From Breznakibacter xylanolyticus (GTDB taxonomy: Bacteria; Bacteroidota; Bacteroidia; Bacteroidales; Marinilabiliaceae), in the NCBI RefSeq assembly GCF_003254275.1, contig NZ_QKZK01000012.1, positions 62,001-126,000 on the forward strand: 64,000 nucleotides of DNA. The letters are read 5' to 3'. Positions within the stretch are counted from its first letter, which is position 1. Each line of letters begins with the position of its first letter. The notes beneath the pieces are model-generated. The model saw only the letters and a list, made by a program, of their open reading frames with translations, ran no database searches and had not been told where the DNA came from. Positions 37,711 to 48,380 of the stretch are shown piece by piece. A program made the translations under genes and the position numbers.

Positions 37711-39291
37711 TTAGACCTTTGCGAATCGTTTGGCAATGTCTGCTGCCACCGATTCAAGCGTGTTGGTGATATCATCATTGATGATGCCGGCTCCCAATTG
37801 TTTTAATGTGTCGGGAGATCGAACTTCAAGCATGTCAATGAATTCACGTTCAAAATGCGCCACTTTATCTTCCGGGACATCGGTTAGCAAGCCTTTGGTG
37901 CCGCAATAGATGATGGCGATTTGTTTTTCTACAGCAACGGGCTGGTTTTGTGGTTGTATTAAGATTCGAACATTCTTTCGCCCCCGATCTAATACTGCCA
38001 TTGTAGCTGGATCAAGGTCGGAGCCAAATTTTGAAAAGGCTTCCAGTTCTCGGTATTGTGCCTGATCCAATTTTAAGGTTCCGGCCACTTTCTTCATCGG
38101 TTTTGTTTGGGCGTTACCTCCGACGCGAGAGACCGAAATCCCAACGTTAATTGCAGGGCGTATCCCGGCATTAAATAAGTTACTTTCTAAGAAAATCTGC
38201 CCATCTGTTATTGAGATGACGTTGGTGGGGATATACGCAGAAACGTCACCTGCTTGTGTCTCGATGATTGGCAGAGCCGTTAATGAACCTCCCCCTTTGA
38301 CCAAATGCTTGATGGAGTCCGGCAAATCGTTCATTTGGGATGCAATTTCTTGAGAAGTGATGATTTTGGCCGATCTCTCCAGTAATCGGGAGTGAAGATA
38401 AAAGATATCACCAGGGTAGGCTTCTCGGCCTGGTGGCCGGCGCAGCAACAGTGATACCTCACGATACGAAACGGCTTGTTTTGATAAATCATCATAAATG
38501 ATTAGTGCGGGGCGTCCGGTATCTCTAAAAAATTCACCGATCGCTGTTCCTGCAAAAGGAGCATAGAATTGCATGGCAGCCGGATCTGATGCTGTTGCAG
38601 AAACAACGACGGTGTATTCCATCGCACCGTGTTTTTCAAGTGTGTTGACCAATTGAGCAACAGTAGAGCCTTTTTGTCCGATGGCTACATAGATACAATA
38701 TACCGGGTTTCCACTCTCAAAGAAACTACGTTGGTTAATGATAGTGTCAATGGCAATGGTGGTTTTTCCGGTTTGACGATCCCCGATAATGAGTTCTCGT
38801 TGCCCCCTGCCGATAGGAGTCATGGCATCAATCGCTTTCAATCCTGTTTGAAGGGGTTCTTTTACCGGTTGTCTGTAAATAACTTCCGGAGCCTTCCGTT
38901 CGAGGGGCATTGAAAAAAGTTCACCTTTAAGGGTGCCCTTGCCATCAATTGGTTCACCAAGGGTATTGACCACACGACCTAACAGCCCTTCGCCTACATT
39001 AATGGAAGCAATTTGTCCTGTTCTTTTAACTAAATCGCCTTCGCGCACCTTGCTCGAGGCGCCAAATAAAACGATTCCAACATTGTCCTGTTCCAGGTTT
39101 AACACGACTCCTTTACATGATGCCAATTCAACTAATTCGTTGGCCCTGACATTCTTGAGTCCGTAAACACGGGCAATGCCGTCTCCGACTTGAAGTACAG
39201 TTCCCACATCCTCTAATTGAGATGATGTTTGAAAGCCTTCGATTTGTTTGCGAAGCAGCTCTGATATTTCAGAAGGTTTAAATTGTTCCAT
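37711..39291 (-). CDS. atpA: ATP synthase F1 subunit alpha
   Basis: The 526-residue subunit has the P-loop [39 protein letters not shown] and the [20 protein letters not shown] region of alpha. It carries the non-catalytic nucleotide sites and pairs with beta in F1. It lies between atpH and atpG. Confidence 0.97.
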   Translation of the reverse strand: MEQFKPSEISELLRKQIEGFQTSSQLEDVGTVLQVGDGIARVYGLKNVRANELVELASCKGVVLNLEQDNVGIVLFGASSKVREGDLVKRTGQIASINVGEGLLGRVVNTLGEPIDGKGTLKGELFSMPLERKAPEVIYRQPVKEPLQTGLKAIDAMTPIGRGQRELIIGDRQTGKTTIAIDTIINQRSFFESGNPVYCIYVAIGQKGSTVAQLVNTLEKHGAMEYTVVVSATASDPAAMQFYAPFAGTAIGEFFRDTGRPALIIYDDLSKQAVSYREVSLLLRRPPGREAYPGDIFYLHSRLLERSAKIITSQEIASQMNDLPDSIKHLVKGGGSLTALPIIETQAGDVSAYIPTNVISITDGQIFLESNLFNAGIRPAINVGISVSRVGGNAQTKPMKKVAGTLKLDQAQYRELEAFSKFGSDLDPATMAVLDRGRKNVRILIQPQNQPVAVEKQIAIIYCGTKGLLTDVPEDKVAHFEREFIDMLEVRSPDTLKQLGAGIINDDITNTLESVAADIAKRFAKV

Positions 39292-39312
39292 TGATTCCTT
39301 GCTATTTTGTTG

Positions 39313-39849
39313 TTAACCAACAAGTTTTTTTCTGATTTCTTGAATCCGGTGCAAAAGACTGGCGTCCATTAGTTTTCCATCCATCATTAAAATGAACCCT
39401 CCCAGTAAGTCTGGTTTAATCTCAGTCGTTAACTCGATTTCTGTACGGTACGTCTTTTCTAATAATGATTTGATTTCTTGTTGAAAAGATATTGAGATCG
39501 GTGCAGCAACAATAAGTGTGACGCATTTGATATTTTTTCCTGCCCGATACAAATCCGAGAAATTCCTGATGATGTCCTCAATAAGGCTTTCTCTCTTTTG
39601 GTCAATGATGACCTTAAGAAAGTTGATAGTTGTCGGATTCGTTTTATTAACAAGCAGTGCCGATAAAAAATCCTTCTTTTGGGACGGTTTGTATATGGGA
39701 TTTTGCATGAAAATATGCAAATCAGGTGTCGCTTTGAGCATCTTTTCTATCATGCACAAATCAAGATAGATGGCATCGGCAGTATGTTGATCAACCGCTA
39801 ATCCATATAATGCCTTGGCATATCTTACAGCAATGAGACTATTATTCAC
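39313..39849 (-). CDS. atpH: ATP synthase subunit delta
   Basis: The 178-residue stator subunit has RYAKALYGLAVDQ at the N-terminus, then ATPDLHIFMQNPIYKPSQKK in the helical domain and KPDLLGGFILMMDGKLMDAS in the C-terminal domain. It attaches the b subunits to the top of F1. The start is GTG at 39849, with the family N-terminus right after it. Confidence 0.94.
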   Translation of the reverse strand: MNNSLIAVRYAKALYGLAVDQHTADAIYLDLCMIEKMLKATPDLHIFMQNPIYKPSQKKDFLSALLVNKTNPTTINFLKVIIDQKRESLIEDIIRNFSDLYRAGKNIKCVTLIVAAPISISFQQEIKSLLEKTYRTEIELTTEIKPDLLGGFILMMDGKLMDASLLHRIQEIRKKLVG

Positions 39850-39925
39850 AACAAAAATTTATTGCGTTGGGTGAGTCTTTTTATCAGCAATTTAATGCGG
39901 TCAGAGTTGAACATCTCACATGTCC

Positions 39926-40420
39926 TTAATTAAAGGTGGCTTCGTTAAGATAGTTCTTTATCAGCCCCTTTTGTTTTTCAGGATCGGAAAGTTCTTGTTG
40001 CAACAAACGGGAAGCTATGTCTACAGAGAGAAGGGCGACTTGTTTTTTGAGGTCTTCAATCGCTGCTCTCTTATCCTGCTCTAATTGAGATTTCGCTGCA
40101 GAAAGGATTTTTTGAGCTTCAAGTTTGGCCACATCACGTGCTTCCATGACGAGTTTATCGCGAATTTCTTTTGCTTCTTTAATCATTTCGTCACGTTCAA
40201 CTCGAGCTTGATCGAGAATCTGTTTTTGAGTTTTCTCAATATTGACCATTTCCTGCCTTGCTCGTTCAGCTTCTCGAAGTGAATATGCAATGGTTTCTTC
40301 TCTAACTCTTAGCGCATGGATGATTGGTTTCCATGCGTATTTGGTTAGAAGAAATAGTAGTATGAGAAATGAAACAGAAGACCAGATGAGGAGTCCCGGT
40401 TCCGGAGTTAATAGATTCAT
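39926..40420 (-). CDS. atpF: ATP synthase Fo subunit b
   Basis: The 164-residue protein has one N-terminal membrane helix (LLIWSSVSFLILLFLLTKYAW) and a long charged helix (about 40-150) forming the peripheral stalk dimer. The pattern is typical of b. It is encoded between the c-ring gene and the delta gene. Confidence 0.95.
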   Translation of the reverse strand: MNLLTPEPGLLIWSSVSFLILLFLLTKYAWKPIIHALRVREETIAYSLREAERARQEMVNIEKTQKQILDQARVERDEMIKEAKEIRDKLVMEARDVAKLEAQKILSAAKSQLEQDKRAAIEDLKKQVALLSVDIASRLLQQELSDPEKQKGLIKNYLNEATFN

Positions 40421-40429
40421 AAATCTGTT

Positions 40430-41754
<1,325 letters not shown>

Positions 41755-41795
41755 CAATTTTTAAAACCACAATTTACTTTATTTGAAACAGAATC

Positions 41796-42221
41796 TCAAT
41801 GATGATGATCGTTTTCTTTTAAAATATTTATTTGCTCTCTTGTATCAATAAGGAGCATAAGTAAATAATGGATGATGTAAATCCATGCAACAAGATGAAA
41901 TCCTGTAGTTGCAAATTTTTTCAATAAAAGCAGAAAGGTTGTAGAAAGTATTAACTTAACCGGAGAGGTACATAAGAAATAAAATCCTTCTTTCCCGATG
42001 ATTTTATCTCTGAAAAAATTGAATGAAAATGAAAACAGAATGAAAAGGACGCTACTAAAAAGTATTGGTATTGCTAATACTTTAAAATCCAGATCTATCC
42101 AGTCGTAATGGTTGATGATAAATAGACTGGCTATCGAGAGTCCTGTTGCTGCAAAAAGTGATGCAGTATTATGTTTCTTGTGACGATTTTGTGGCAACGT
42201 CTTTATTATAAGTTGGTGCAT
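41796..42221 (-). CDS. Small membrane protein upstream of atpB (AtpI-like position)
   Basis: The product has four hydrophobic segments (around TASLFAATGLSIASLFI, VLAIPILFSSVLFILFSF, LCTSPVKLILSTTFLLLL and GFHLVAWIYIIHYLLMLLI) and a basic N-terminus. The sequence is not one I can name. Its place between bactofilin and atpB is where Bacteroidota often carry an AtpI-like assembly protein, so that role is plausible. The start is uncertain: ATG at 42221 is used here, while the open frame begins at 42287 and would overlap the bactofilin gene by 119 bases. Confidence 0.6.
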   Translation of the reverse strand: MHQLIIKTLPQNRHKKHNTASLFAATGLSIASLFIINHYDWIDLDFKVLAIPILFSSVLFILFSFSFNFFRDKIIGKEGFYFLCTSPVKLILSTTFLLLLKKFATTGFHLVAWIYIIHYLLMLLIDTREQINILKENDHHH

Positions 42222-42567
42222 TGGTCGCATTAAGCATGCTGCAGTTTCCTGTAAACATGGCACCGGGTTCAATGGAAAGTTTTCCAATTTTCATTTCTCC
42301 TGTAATTTTGCTGGTCGCTTTTAAGGAGAGTAAATCTGCAACTTGTATTTTGCCGTCTAAAGAGCCGGAGATTTCGGCGTTGGCGCATTGAATTTCTCCT
42401 TTAACATTGCCATTGGCGCCGATAACGACTTTCCCTTTAGATGAAATATTCCCTTCGATCGAGCCGTCTATGCGAATGTCACCATTGGTTTCAATATTTC
42501 CAATGATTTTAGTTCCCGGGCCAATCATGTTGGGCAATTTGTTTTCGACTTCGAATGTTTTTCCCAT
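42169..42567 (-). CDS. Bactofilin family cytoskeletal protein
   Basis: The 132-residue protein has the bactofilin beta-helix repeat pattern: GTKIIGNIETNGDIRIDG, SIEGNISSKGKVVIGANG, VKGEIQCANAEISGSLDG, then KIQVADLLSLKATSKI. Such proteins polymerise on the inner membrane and organise cell-wall or envelope machinery. It overlaps the small membrane protein gene and heads the ATP synthase cluster, a neighbourhood seen in other Bacteroidota. Confidence 0.88.
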   Translation of the reverse strand: MGKTFEVENKLPNMIGPGTKIIGNIETNGDIRIDGSIEGNISSKGKVVIGANGNVKGEIQCANAEISGSLDGKIQVADLLSLKATSKITGEMKIGKLSIEPGAMFTGNCSMLNATNAPTYNKDVATKSSQET

Positions 42568-42639
42568 TTCTTTAGATGTTTCGATATAAACGAAATTAGC
42601 ACTTTTATTGGCTTCTGCACAAAAAAAATGACCAAAAAT

Positions 42640-44202
42640 TTAGAATTTGATGGCTTTGAGTTTTTCGAGCTGGTGTTGTTTGTTCACTTGTCGCAACTTA
42701 CGAGCCGTGTTGGTGAAAAAATGATGTGATTCGATTAATCGGGTTTGGTTTTGAATCCATTCAGCGGGTGAAATGGCAATGCCATTGGCCAGCATTTCTT
42801 TCAGAAGTTTTTCGCTTTGGTGGTAAAAGTCCGGACGTCCTAAGTGATGCATGTTGGCATCGGTCATAATTTCTTCAAGTTTATTGGTCGGGGTATTTCC
42901 AGGTCGTGTGGAATTAATCAGATCAGATATGGCATGGATTTGCTCGTCAGCAAAGTGATGTTTCTTAAGATATTCGGTCGCAATTAATAAACTGTATTCT
43001 TTGGGATTGTGATATTGATGTAAGTAACCGGCATCATGAAATAATGCAGCCGATTTTAATAGTAATAAGTCTTTTTCGTCAATGCCTTCTCCACGACCAA
43101 TTATTTCAACTTGTGCAATCGCATTAATGGTGTGATCTACATTGTGAAAATAAAGAGAATTAGGGAGTTCAATATTGAGGCGGGACAAAAATTCATCTTC
43201 CAGATCCGAGAATCGGATGTGTTGGAGTTTTATCAGACATGCTTCGTTAGGGAGTACACCATTCTCATCGGCTGAGTATTCTTGTTTTAGGCGTTTGACA
43301 AAGTACATGTCTGTTTCTCCTTTGTACTTGATGGGCATTTTTCCCCGGTACTGACATTCAAAAAAATCTTTGACATATTGGTATGTTACGCCAGTAATAT
43401 TTATTTCGCCTGGAATGCCTGATGACTCCATTCGTGAGGCTATGTTAACAGTATCCCCCCAGATGTCGAAGGTATTTTTAGTTCGACCCACTTTACCGGA
43501 AATCACAGATCCTGTATGGATGCCGATTCGCAATTCCCATACCCCTGAAACGCCATTCATGGTAGAGGGATGGATGGCGGATTTCATAAAATTTTGCATC
43601 TCCAATGCAACTAATATTACTTCAATTGGGTTTGAACGCACTTTGTCGGGAATCCCACCTGCGCACATATATGCATCGCCAATGGTTTTGATTTTTTCGA
43701 TATGATATTTGAATGCAACCTCGTCGAATTGTAGAAAGAACTTGTCGAGTTCGTCGACCAAGGTTTCAGGGCGTAGTTGTTCTACAATCTTGGTAAATCC
43801 TTGAATGTCTGCAAATAGAACTGTGACGTGGTCGTGTTTTTTTGATCCTGTGTGATGTTCTTCTTTTGTGAATTGGTTCTGTTCGTTGTGCTTGCGCAGA
43901 AGTTCTATTCTTAGTTTTTTTTGATATTCAAGTTCCAGTGTTTGACGTGTTTCGTGATTGATTTGTATAATTGCACGATTTATAAAGCGTTTATATAAAA
44001 AAATCAGAATAATAATGGTGAGGGCTGTTGTTGCAGCAAAGGTGAAGGCAAGAAATGGCAAAGAAGTTAGCTGCACGGGTGTAAACATCTTTATTAACAA
44101 GTTGTGAGGATGGTAATATTCTGTTTTATATGCGTTGTTTGACAGTAGTTGGTTGATCAAATTTTGCATGCAGAAGAAGGTGTGTATGAGGAGGATCTTC
44201 AT
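42640..44202 (-). CDS. Class III adenylate cyclase fused to an HD phosphohydrolase domain
   Basis: One membrane helix (about 51-70) leads into a class III cyclase domain (about 125-305) and an HD domain (about 345-470). Metal-binding Asp132 (FADIQGFT) and Asp176 (TIGDAYMC) are present. Lys172 and Asp246 (FDIWGDTVN) fit ATP rather than GTP selection, and Asn253/Arg257 (NIASRMES) complete the site. The HD part has YFHNVDH (His353, His357) and ALFHDAGYLHQYHN (His389, Asp390), which recalls cyclic-nucleotide phosphodiesterases. If both work, the protein could make and break the same messenger. Start choice is open: ATG at 44202, 44169 or 44088. Confidence 0.85.
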   Translation of the reverse strand: MKILLIHTFFCMQNLINQLLSNNAYKTEYYHPHNLLIKMFTPVQLTSLPFLAFTFAATTALTIIILIFLYKRFINRAIIQINHETRQTLELEYQKKLRIELLRKHNEQNQFTKEEHHTGSKKHDHVTVLFADIQGFTKIVEQLRPETLVDELDKFFLQFDEVAFKYHIEKIKTIGDAYMCAGGIPDKVRSNPIEVILVALEMQNFMKSAIHPSTMNGVSGVWELRIGIHTGSVISGKVGRTKNTFDIWGDTVNIASRMESSGIPGEINITGVTYQYVKDFFECQYRGKMPIKYKGETDMYFVKRLKQEYSADENGVLPNEACLIKLQHIRFSDLEDEFLSRLNIELPNSLYFHNVDHTINAIAQVEIIGRGEGIDEKDLLLLKSAALFHDAGYLHQYHNPKEYSLLIATEYLKKHHFADEQIHAISDLINSTRPGNTPTNKLEEIMTDANMHHLGRPDFYHQSEKLLKEMLANGIAISPAEWIQNQTRLIESHHFFTNTARKLRQVNKQHQLEKLKAIKF

Positions 44203-44331
44203 TGTTACTCTAAGGGTGTTGTTAGTGAGGAGGTTGGTGTTTTGTGAAATTATCTTGAAAGAGTTTTTGTTGGTATTCTCAAATGTAGTATATTTATTCC
44301 TGAAAAAACAGACATCTCATCTTACAATTCT

Positions 44332-45162
44332 ATGAATACAACCAATAATAAAATTGTAGTTCCGTATGACTTTACTGAAATTGCGGACAATGCTATCGCT
44401 CATGCAATAAATTATTCAAAAACTCTGAATACCGGCATTACTTTGTTGCACATTGTGAAAAGTGATGTGCAGACATCTGAATGGCAAAGTAAACTTGACG
44501 AGGTTGCTGAAAAAGTTGAACAGCAATTTGGTCAGCGTCCCATTGCCTTAGTGCGTGAGGGGAATATATTCAAGTCCATTCAGCATACTGCCGAAGAAAT
44601 GGATGCCCTTATCGTAATTATGGGAACACATGGCATGAAAGGTCTTCAAAAACTGACAGGTAGTTGGGCGTTAAAGGTTATTGTCGGTTCCCGAGTTCCT
44701 TTTATAGTGGTTCAAGAACCTCCTATTCGCACTTCAGTTGAAAAAATTGTTTTCCCCATTGATTTTAAAAGTGAAAATAAAGAGAAGTTAAAATGGGTTG
44801 AGTTTTTGTCGCACTATTTAAAGACCAAGATTTATTTATTATCCTATTCAACCAAAGAAGGTGCTGTGGATAGCCGCACAAAGGCGAATGTGGTGTTTGC
44901 CAAAAAGTTTTTAGACGAAAAAGAAATCAACTACGAGTTGGCCATTGGGTCGGGAGGTGGTTCTTTTTCTCAGGAAACCATTCAGTTCTCTAAGCGCATT
45001 GAAGCTGACATGATCATTGCGATGACGACCCGAGATATTGCTTTTCATGATTATGTGTTGGGAGCTCAGGAACAGTATATTATTGCGAATGAGGCAAAAA
45101 TACCGGTTTTGGTTGTTAATCCCCGAAATGACTTAATGAAATATGGTTATGGATTTATGTAA
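44332..45162 (+). CDS. Tandem universal stress protein
   Basis: The 276-residue protein has two Usp domains. The first (1-140) has VVPYDFTEIADNAIAHA, VIMGTHGMKG and VPFIVVQEPP; the second (about 145-275) is weaker, ending AKIPVLVVNPRND. The ATP-binding GxHGxxG pattern is only partly kept (GTHGMKGLQKL). Such tandem proteins respond to stress or starvation. A hairpin with a T run follows the gene. Confidence 0.88.
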   Translation: MNTTNNKIVVPYDFTEIADNAIAHAINYSKTLNTGITLLHIVKSDVQTSEWQSKLDEVAEKVEQQFGQRPIALVREGNIFKSIQHTAEEMDALIVIMGTHGMKGLQKLTGSWALKVIVGSRVPFIVVQEPPIRTSVEKIVFPIDFKSENKEKLKWVEFLSHYLKTKIYLLSYSTKEGAVDSRTKANVVFAKKFLDEKEINYELAIGSGGGSFSQETIQFSKRIEADMIIAMTTRDIAFHDYVLGAQEQYIIANEAKIPVLVVNPRNDLMKYGYGFM

Positions 45163-45186
45163 TTAATGATGTTATAAGTTGTAAGA

Positions 45187-45216
45187 GGCCGTTCATGATA
45201 AATGACGGCTTTTTTT
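45187..45216 (+). terminator. Rho-independent terminator after the UspA gene
   Basis: GCCGTTCAT and ATGACGGC (about 45188-45196 and 45202-45209) pair with one bulged T and a short loop, followed by seven T residues. It lies 25 bases after the stop codon. Confidence 0.75.
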
Positions 45217-45260
45217 ATTTTTGTTGAAATAATAGTGACTTATCTCTCGTTATTTTTTTG

Positions 45261-45875
45261 ATGAAACAGGAATTGAAGCGTGGATTGGAATTGGTTTTTG
45301 CAACCAATAATCTGCATAAGTTGTCCGAAATAAAAGTGCTGTGTCCTTCGATAGTGACATTGAGATCGTTGAGCGAATTGGGGTGTGATGATGATATTCC
45401 GGAAACAGGGGTGACTTTGTCAGACAATGCATCACAGAAGGCCTGGTATGTTTATCAAAAGTTTGGAATGAGTTGTTTCGCTGATGATACCGGGTTGGAA
45501 ATTGAGGCGCTGAATGGTGCGCCGGGCGTGTATTCAGCTCGATATGCCGGTGAGATGCGTGATGCCTTGCATAATATGTCATTGGTGTTGCAACAAATGA
45601 AGGGAGAGGAGAATCGTCGAGCCCGGTTTCGAACTGTAATATCCTTGATTCATGACGGTGAGGAGTTGCAGTTTGAAGGTATCGTGAATGGGGTTATTAC
45701 AGAATCGCCTATGGGGGAAAAGGGTTTTGGTTATGATCCAATTTTCATGCCTGATGGTTTTGATGCGACGTTTGCGCAGTTAGATTTGAGTGTAAAAAAC
45801 CAAGTCAGCCATAGAGGTCGTGCTGTTGCTTTGTTGATTGCCCATATCGAAAGGATGTTGAACGGTGACGCTTGA
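45261..45875 (+). CDS. rdgB: Non-canonical purine NTP pyrophosphatase (RdgB/HAM1)
   Basis: The 204-residue enzyme has FATNNLHKLSEIK, FADDTGLEIEALNGAPGVYSARYAG and the later GFGYDPIFMPDG and SHRGRA motifs of the family. It removes dITP, XTP and similar faulty nucleotides. I use the ATG at 45261; an in-frame TTG lies directly before it. Three quarters of the family core is very well kept. Confidence 0.95.
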   Translation: MKQELKRGLELVFATNNLHKLSEIKVLCPSIVTLRSLSELGCDDDIPETGVTLSDNASQKAWYVYQKFGMSCFADDTGLEIEALNGAPGVYSARYAGEMRDALHNMSLVLQQMKGEENRRARFRTVISLIHDGEELQFEGIVNGVITESPMGEKGFGYDPIFMPDGFDATFAQLDLSVKNQVSHRGRAVALLIAHIERMLNGDA

Positions 45876-45948
45876 TATATGGTCGTATGATGTGGTTGAC
45901 TGATGACGTTTGTTTTTTAAGAGTTGAGTGTAACGCTTTAAATAAAAG

Positions 45949-48315
45949 ATGATGATGTTGCGATTCGTTTTTTGTGTCGTTTTATTGATGATTATGGATT
46001 CGAGTTATTCGCAACTGGCGAGTGGACAATGGCGGGATCATCTATCTTATCGGGAGTGTGCCCTTGTTGATAATGATGGTAAATCGGTCGTAGGGGTCAG
46101 TCGGAATGGTTTTTTTAGGCACTACCCTGAGAAAAATCACATCGAAAAGTATAGCAAGGTGAATTACCTATCGGGTACCGGGATAACTGCTTTTAAGTTT
46201 TTGAAGGATGATCATATGGTTGTGGGTTACCTTGATGGGGGGATTGATATAATTGAAGGTGATAACACATATTCGATACTTGATTTGAAGGAGAAGAATA
46301 TGTCTGGGAGTAAGCAGATTAACGGGTTTTATGCTTATGAAGGTCGTTTGTATTGTTGTACTGCCTTTGGAATCATGGTTGTTGATGTTAATAAACGCGA
46401 GATTGCAGATGTCTATTATTTGGGAGTGGATGGTGAAAGTTTAAGTGTAACCGGGATGACTGTTTTGAATGGTTTTTTTTACGTTTCAACATTGAAGGGG
46501 GTATACAGAGCTGCGATTGATAATGGACGTTTGTGGTATTATGATGCTTGGGAGCAAGTTTATTCGGGTAAAATAATTAGTGTCGCATCTATTGGTGGAC
46601 GGTTGATTTTTGTACATGAAACATCTGCTACGCAGATGGATTTGTTTGTTTCAGGGGATGATGGTTGGATGTTGTTGTCCAATTTGACAGGCTTTCAGTC
46701 GCTTCGTTCAGGGAGTGATTGGGCATTGGTAACAACATCATCGTCTGTTTATTCAATAAATGACCAATTTGAACTTATTCTTGAAAAGAACGATATTCGC
46801 TTAGAGGGTGATGTTGTTGTTAATCCATCATTTACTGATGCGGTGTGGTCATCTGATAAGAGCACGTTATGGGTGGCTGATCGAGCGTATGGATTGTTAA
46901 TGAGGCAAGGGGAAGAGACTGATCAAACTGTTGTGGCGGATGGGCCTCTGACCAATGGATGTCATGAATTGAAGTTTGCCGGTAATCGTTTGGTTGTTGC
47001 CCCCGGAGCCAGAACGACGTTGTGGAACAATGGAAATCTGGCCGCTCAGATGTATTTTTATGATGGAACATGGCAAAATTTAAGCAGTACTACCGATGAG
47101 CTGCTGACCGGAAAGAGAGATGTTTTAGGGATTGCAGTAGATCCGAATGATGCCAATCGTGTTTTTTTTAGTTCGTGGGGTAATGGCGTTTTTGAGGTGA
47201 ATGATCGTGTGGTTACGGAAAATTATTATGTGGAAAATAGTGCATTACAGACGATTTCAGGGATGTACGGTTATGCTCGTGTGGGGGGGATGGTTTTTGA
47301 TAAAACCGGGAATCTGTTTATGACCAATTCGGAAAAGAGTGAAGGAGTGGTTGTGAAATCATCAGATGGGAAATGGTATCGATATGATTATGAAAGGTTG
47401 CTTAGTCAGCATACTATGGGGCAGATGGTGGTGGATGAGAATTCTAACATCTGGATTTTAGTTGTCATATCATTGAATCAAGGAAGAGGTATTTATGTGT
47501 TCAATACCAATGGCACTGTCGATGATGATTCTGATGATATTTATCGTAGTCCTTATGATCCGGCCGGGGATTCGCGTCATGTCGGAAAAATCAGGATATG
47601 GGATAAAAACTATGAAGAGGTAACCAGTAATGTCTATTGCTTGACACGTGATTTAAGTGGTTATTTATGGTTGGGAACCGACAAGGGAGTGTTGGTAAAT
47701 TATTCGCCTGAAAAGGTTTTCAAGGAAGCTTATCCTGTTTTTCGGTATGTCGAAATCCCCAGAGAAGATGATCCATTGTATGTGGATTATTTATTGGAGT
47801 CGGAAAAGGTGACAGCGATTACTGTGGATGGCGCTAATAGGAAATGGATTGGCACAGAGGCTTCGGGCGTGTACTTGGTTTCAGCCGATGGAACCCGCAC
47901 GATTGAGCATTTTACGGTGGATAATAGTCCATTGCTTTCGAATGAAATAATGAGTATCGCGATTCATCCTCAAACGGGAGAAGTGTTTATAGGAACCGGC
48001 ATCGGCATTGTTTCATTTAAGGGAACCGCTACCGAGGGGCAATCTTCGATGAGTGAAGTGCGTGTTTATCCGAATCCTGTTCAACCCCAATATAAAGGAA
48101 TCATTACTCTGTCTGGAATGGTTAAAAATTCAAATGTCAAAATTGTTGATCCGAGTGGTAATTTAGTTTTTGAGACCACGTCGTTGGGGGGGCAGGCCGT
48201 TTGGAATGGTAATAATATGTGGGGTAAACGTGTGCAATCAGGTGTTTATGTGGTTTTGGTGACATCGTCGGATGGAAGTTTAGTGGCGACCGGAAAAATT
48301 CTCATTGTGAATTAA
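45949..48315 (+). CDS. porZ: Type IX secretion PorZ-like protein (two beta-propellers plus C-terminal domain)
   Basis: The 788-residue secreted protein has a signal peptide (FVFCVVLLMIMDSSYSQ) followed by GQWRDHLSY, the start typical of PorZ. Repeated blades such as FYAYEGRLYCCTAFGI and GYLWLGTDKGVLVNYSP indicate one or two beta-propellers. The end is a T9SS-like sorting domain (VRVYPNPVQPQ ... RVQSGVYVVLV). PorZ works at the cell surface with PorU in cargo modification. Together with porQ at 25849-26886 it shows that the host has a T9SS. An ordinary T9SS cargo with propellers is the main alternative. Confidence 0.8.
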   Translation: MMMLRFVFCVVLLMIMDSSYSQLASGQWRDHLSYRECALVDNDGKSVVGVSRNGFFRHYPEKNHIEKYSKVNYLSGTGITAFKFLKDDHMVVGYLDGGIDIIEGDNTYSILDLKEKNMSGSKQINGFYAYEGRLYCCTAFGIMVVDVNKREIADVYYLGVDGESLSVTGMTVLNGFFYVSTLKGVYRAAIDNGRLWYYDAWEQVYSGKIISVASIGGRLIFVHETSATQMDLFVSGDDGWMLLSNLTGFQSLRSGSDWALVTTSSSVYSINDQFELILEKNDIRLEGDVVVNPSFTDAVWSSDKSTLWVADRAYGLLMRQGEETDQTVVADGPLTNGCHELKFAGNRLVVAPGARTTLWNNGNLAAQMYFYDGTWQNLSSTTDELLTGKRDVLGIAVDPNDANRVFFSSWGNGVFEVNDRVVTENYYVENSALQTISGMYGYARVGGMVFDKTGNLFMTNSEKSEGVVVKSSDGKWYRYDYERLLSQHTMGQMVVDENSNIWILVVISLNQGRGIYVFNTNGTVDDDSDDIYRSPYDPAGDSRHVGKIRIWDKNYEEVTSNVYCLTRDLSGYLWLGTDKGVLVNYSPEKVFKEAYPVFRYVEIPREDDPLYVDYLLESEKVTAITVDGANRKWIGTEASGVYLVSADGTRTIEHFTVDNSPLLSNEIMSIAIHPQTGEVFIGTGIGIVSFKGTATEGQSSMSEVRVYPNPVQPQYKGIITLSGMVKNSNVKIVDPSGNLVFETTSLGGQAVWNGNNMWGKRVQSGVYVVLVTSSDGSLVATGKILIVN

Positions 48316-48380
48316 AAAGTCGTAAATTTTAACCGCTTATTTGCGTCGACATATATGTGCGCAGATACGGCTTATTTGTT

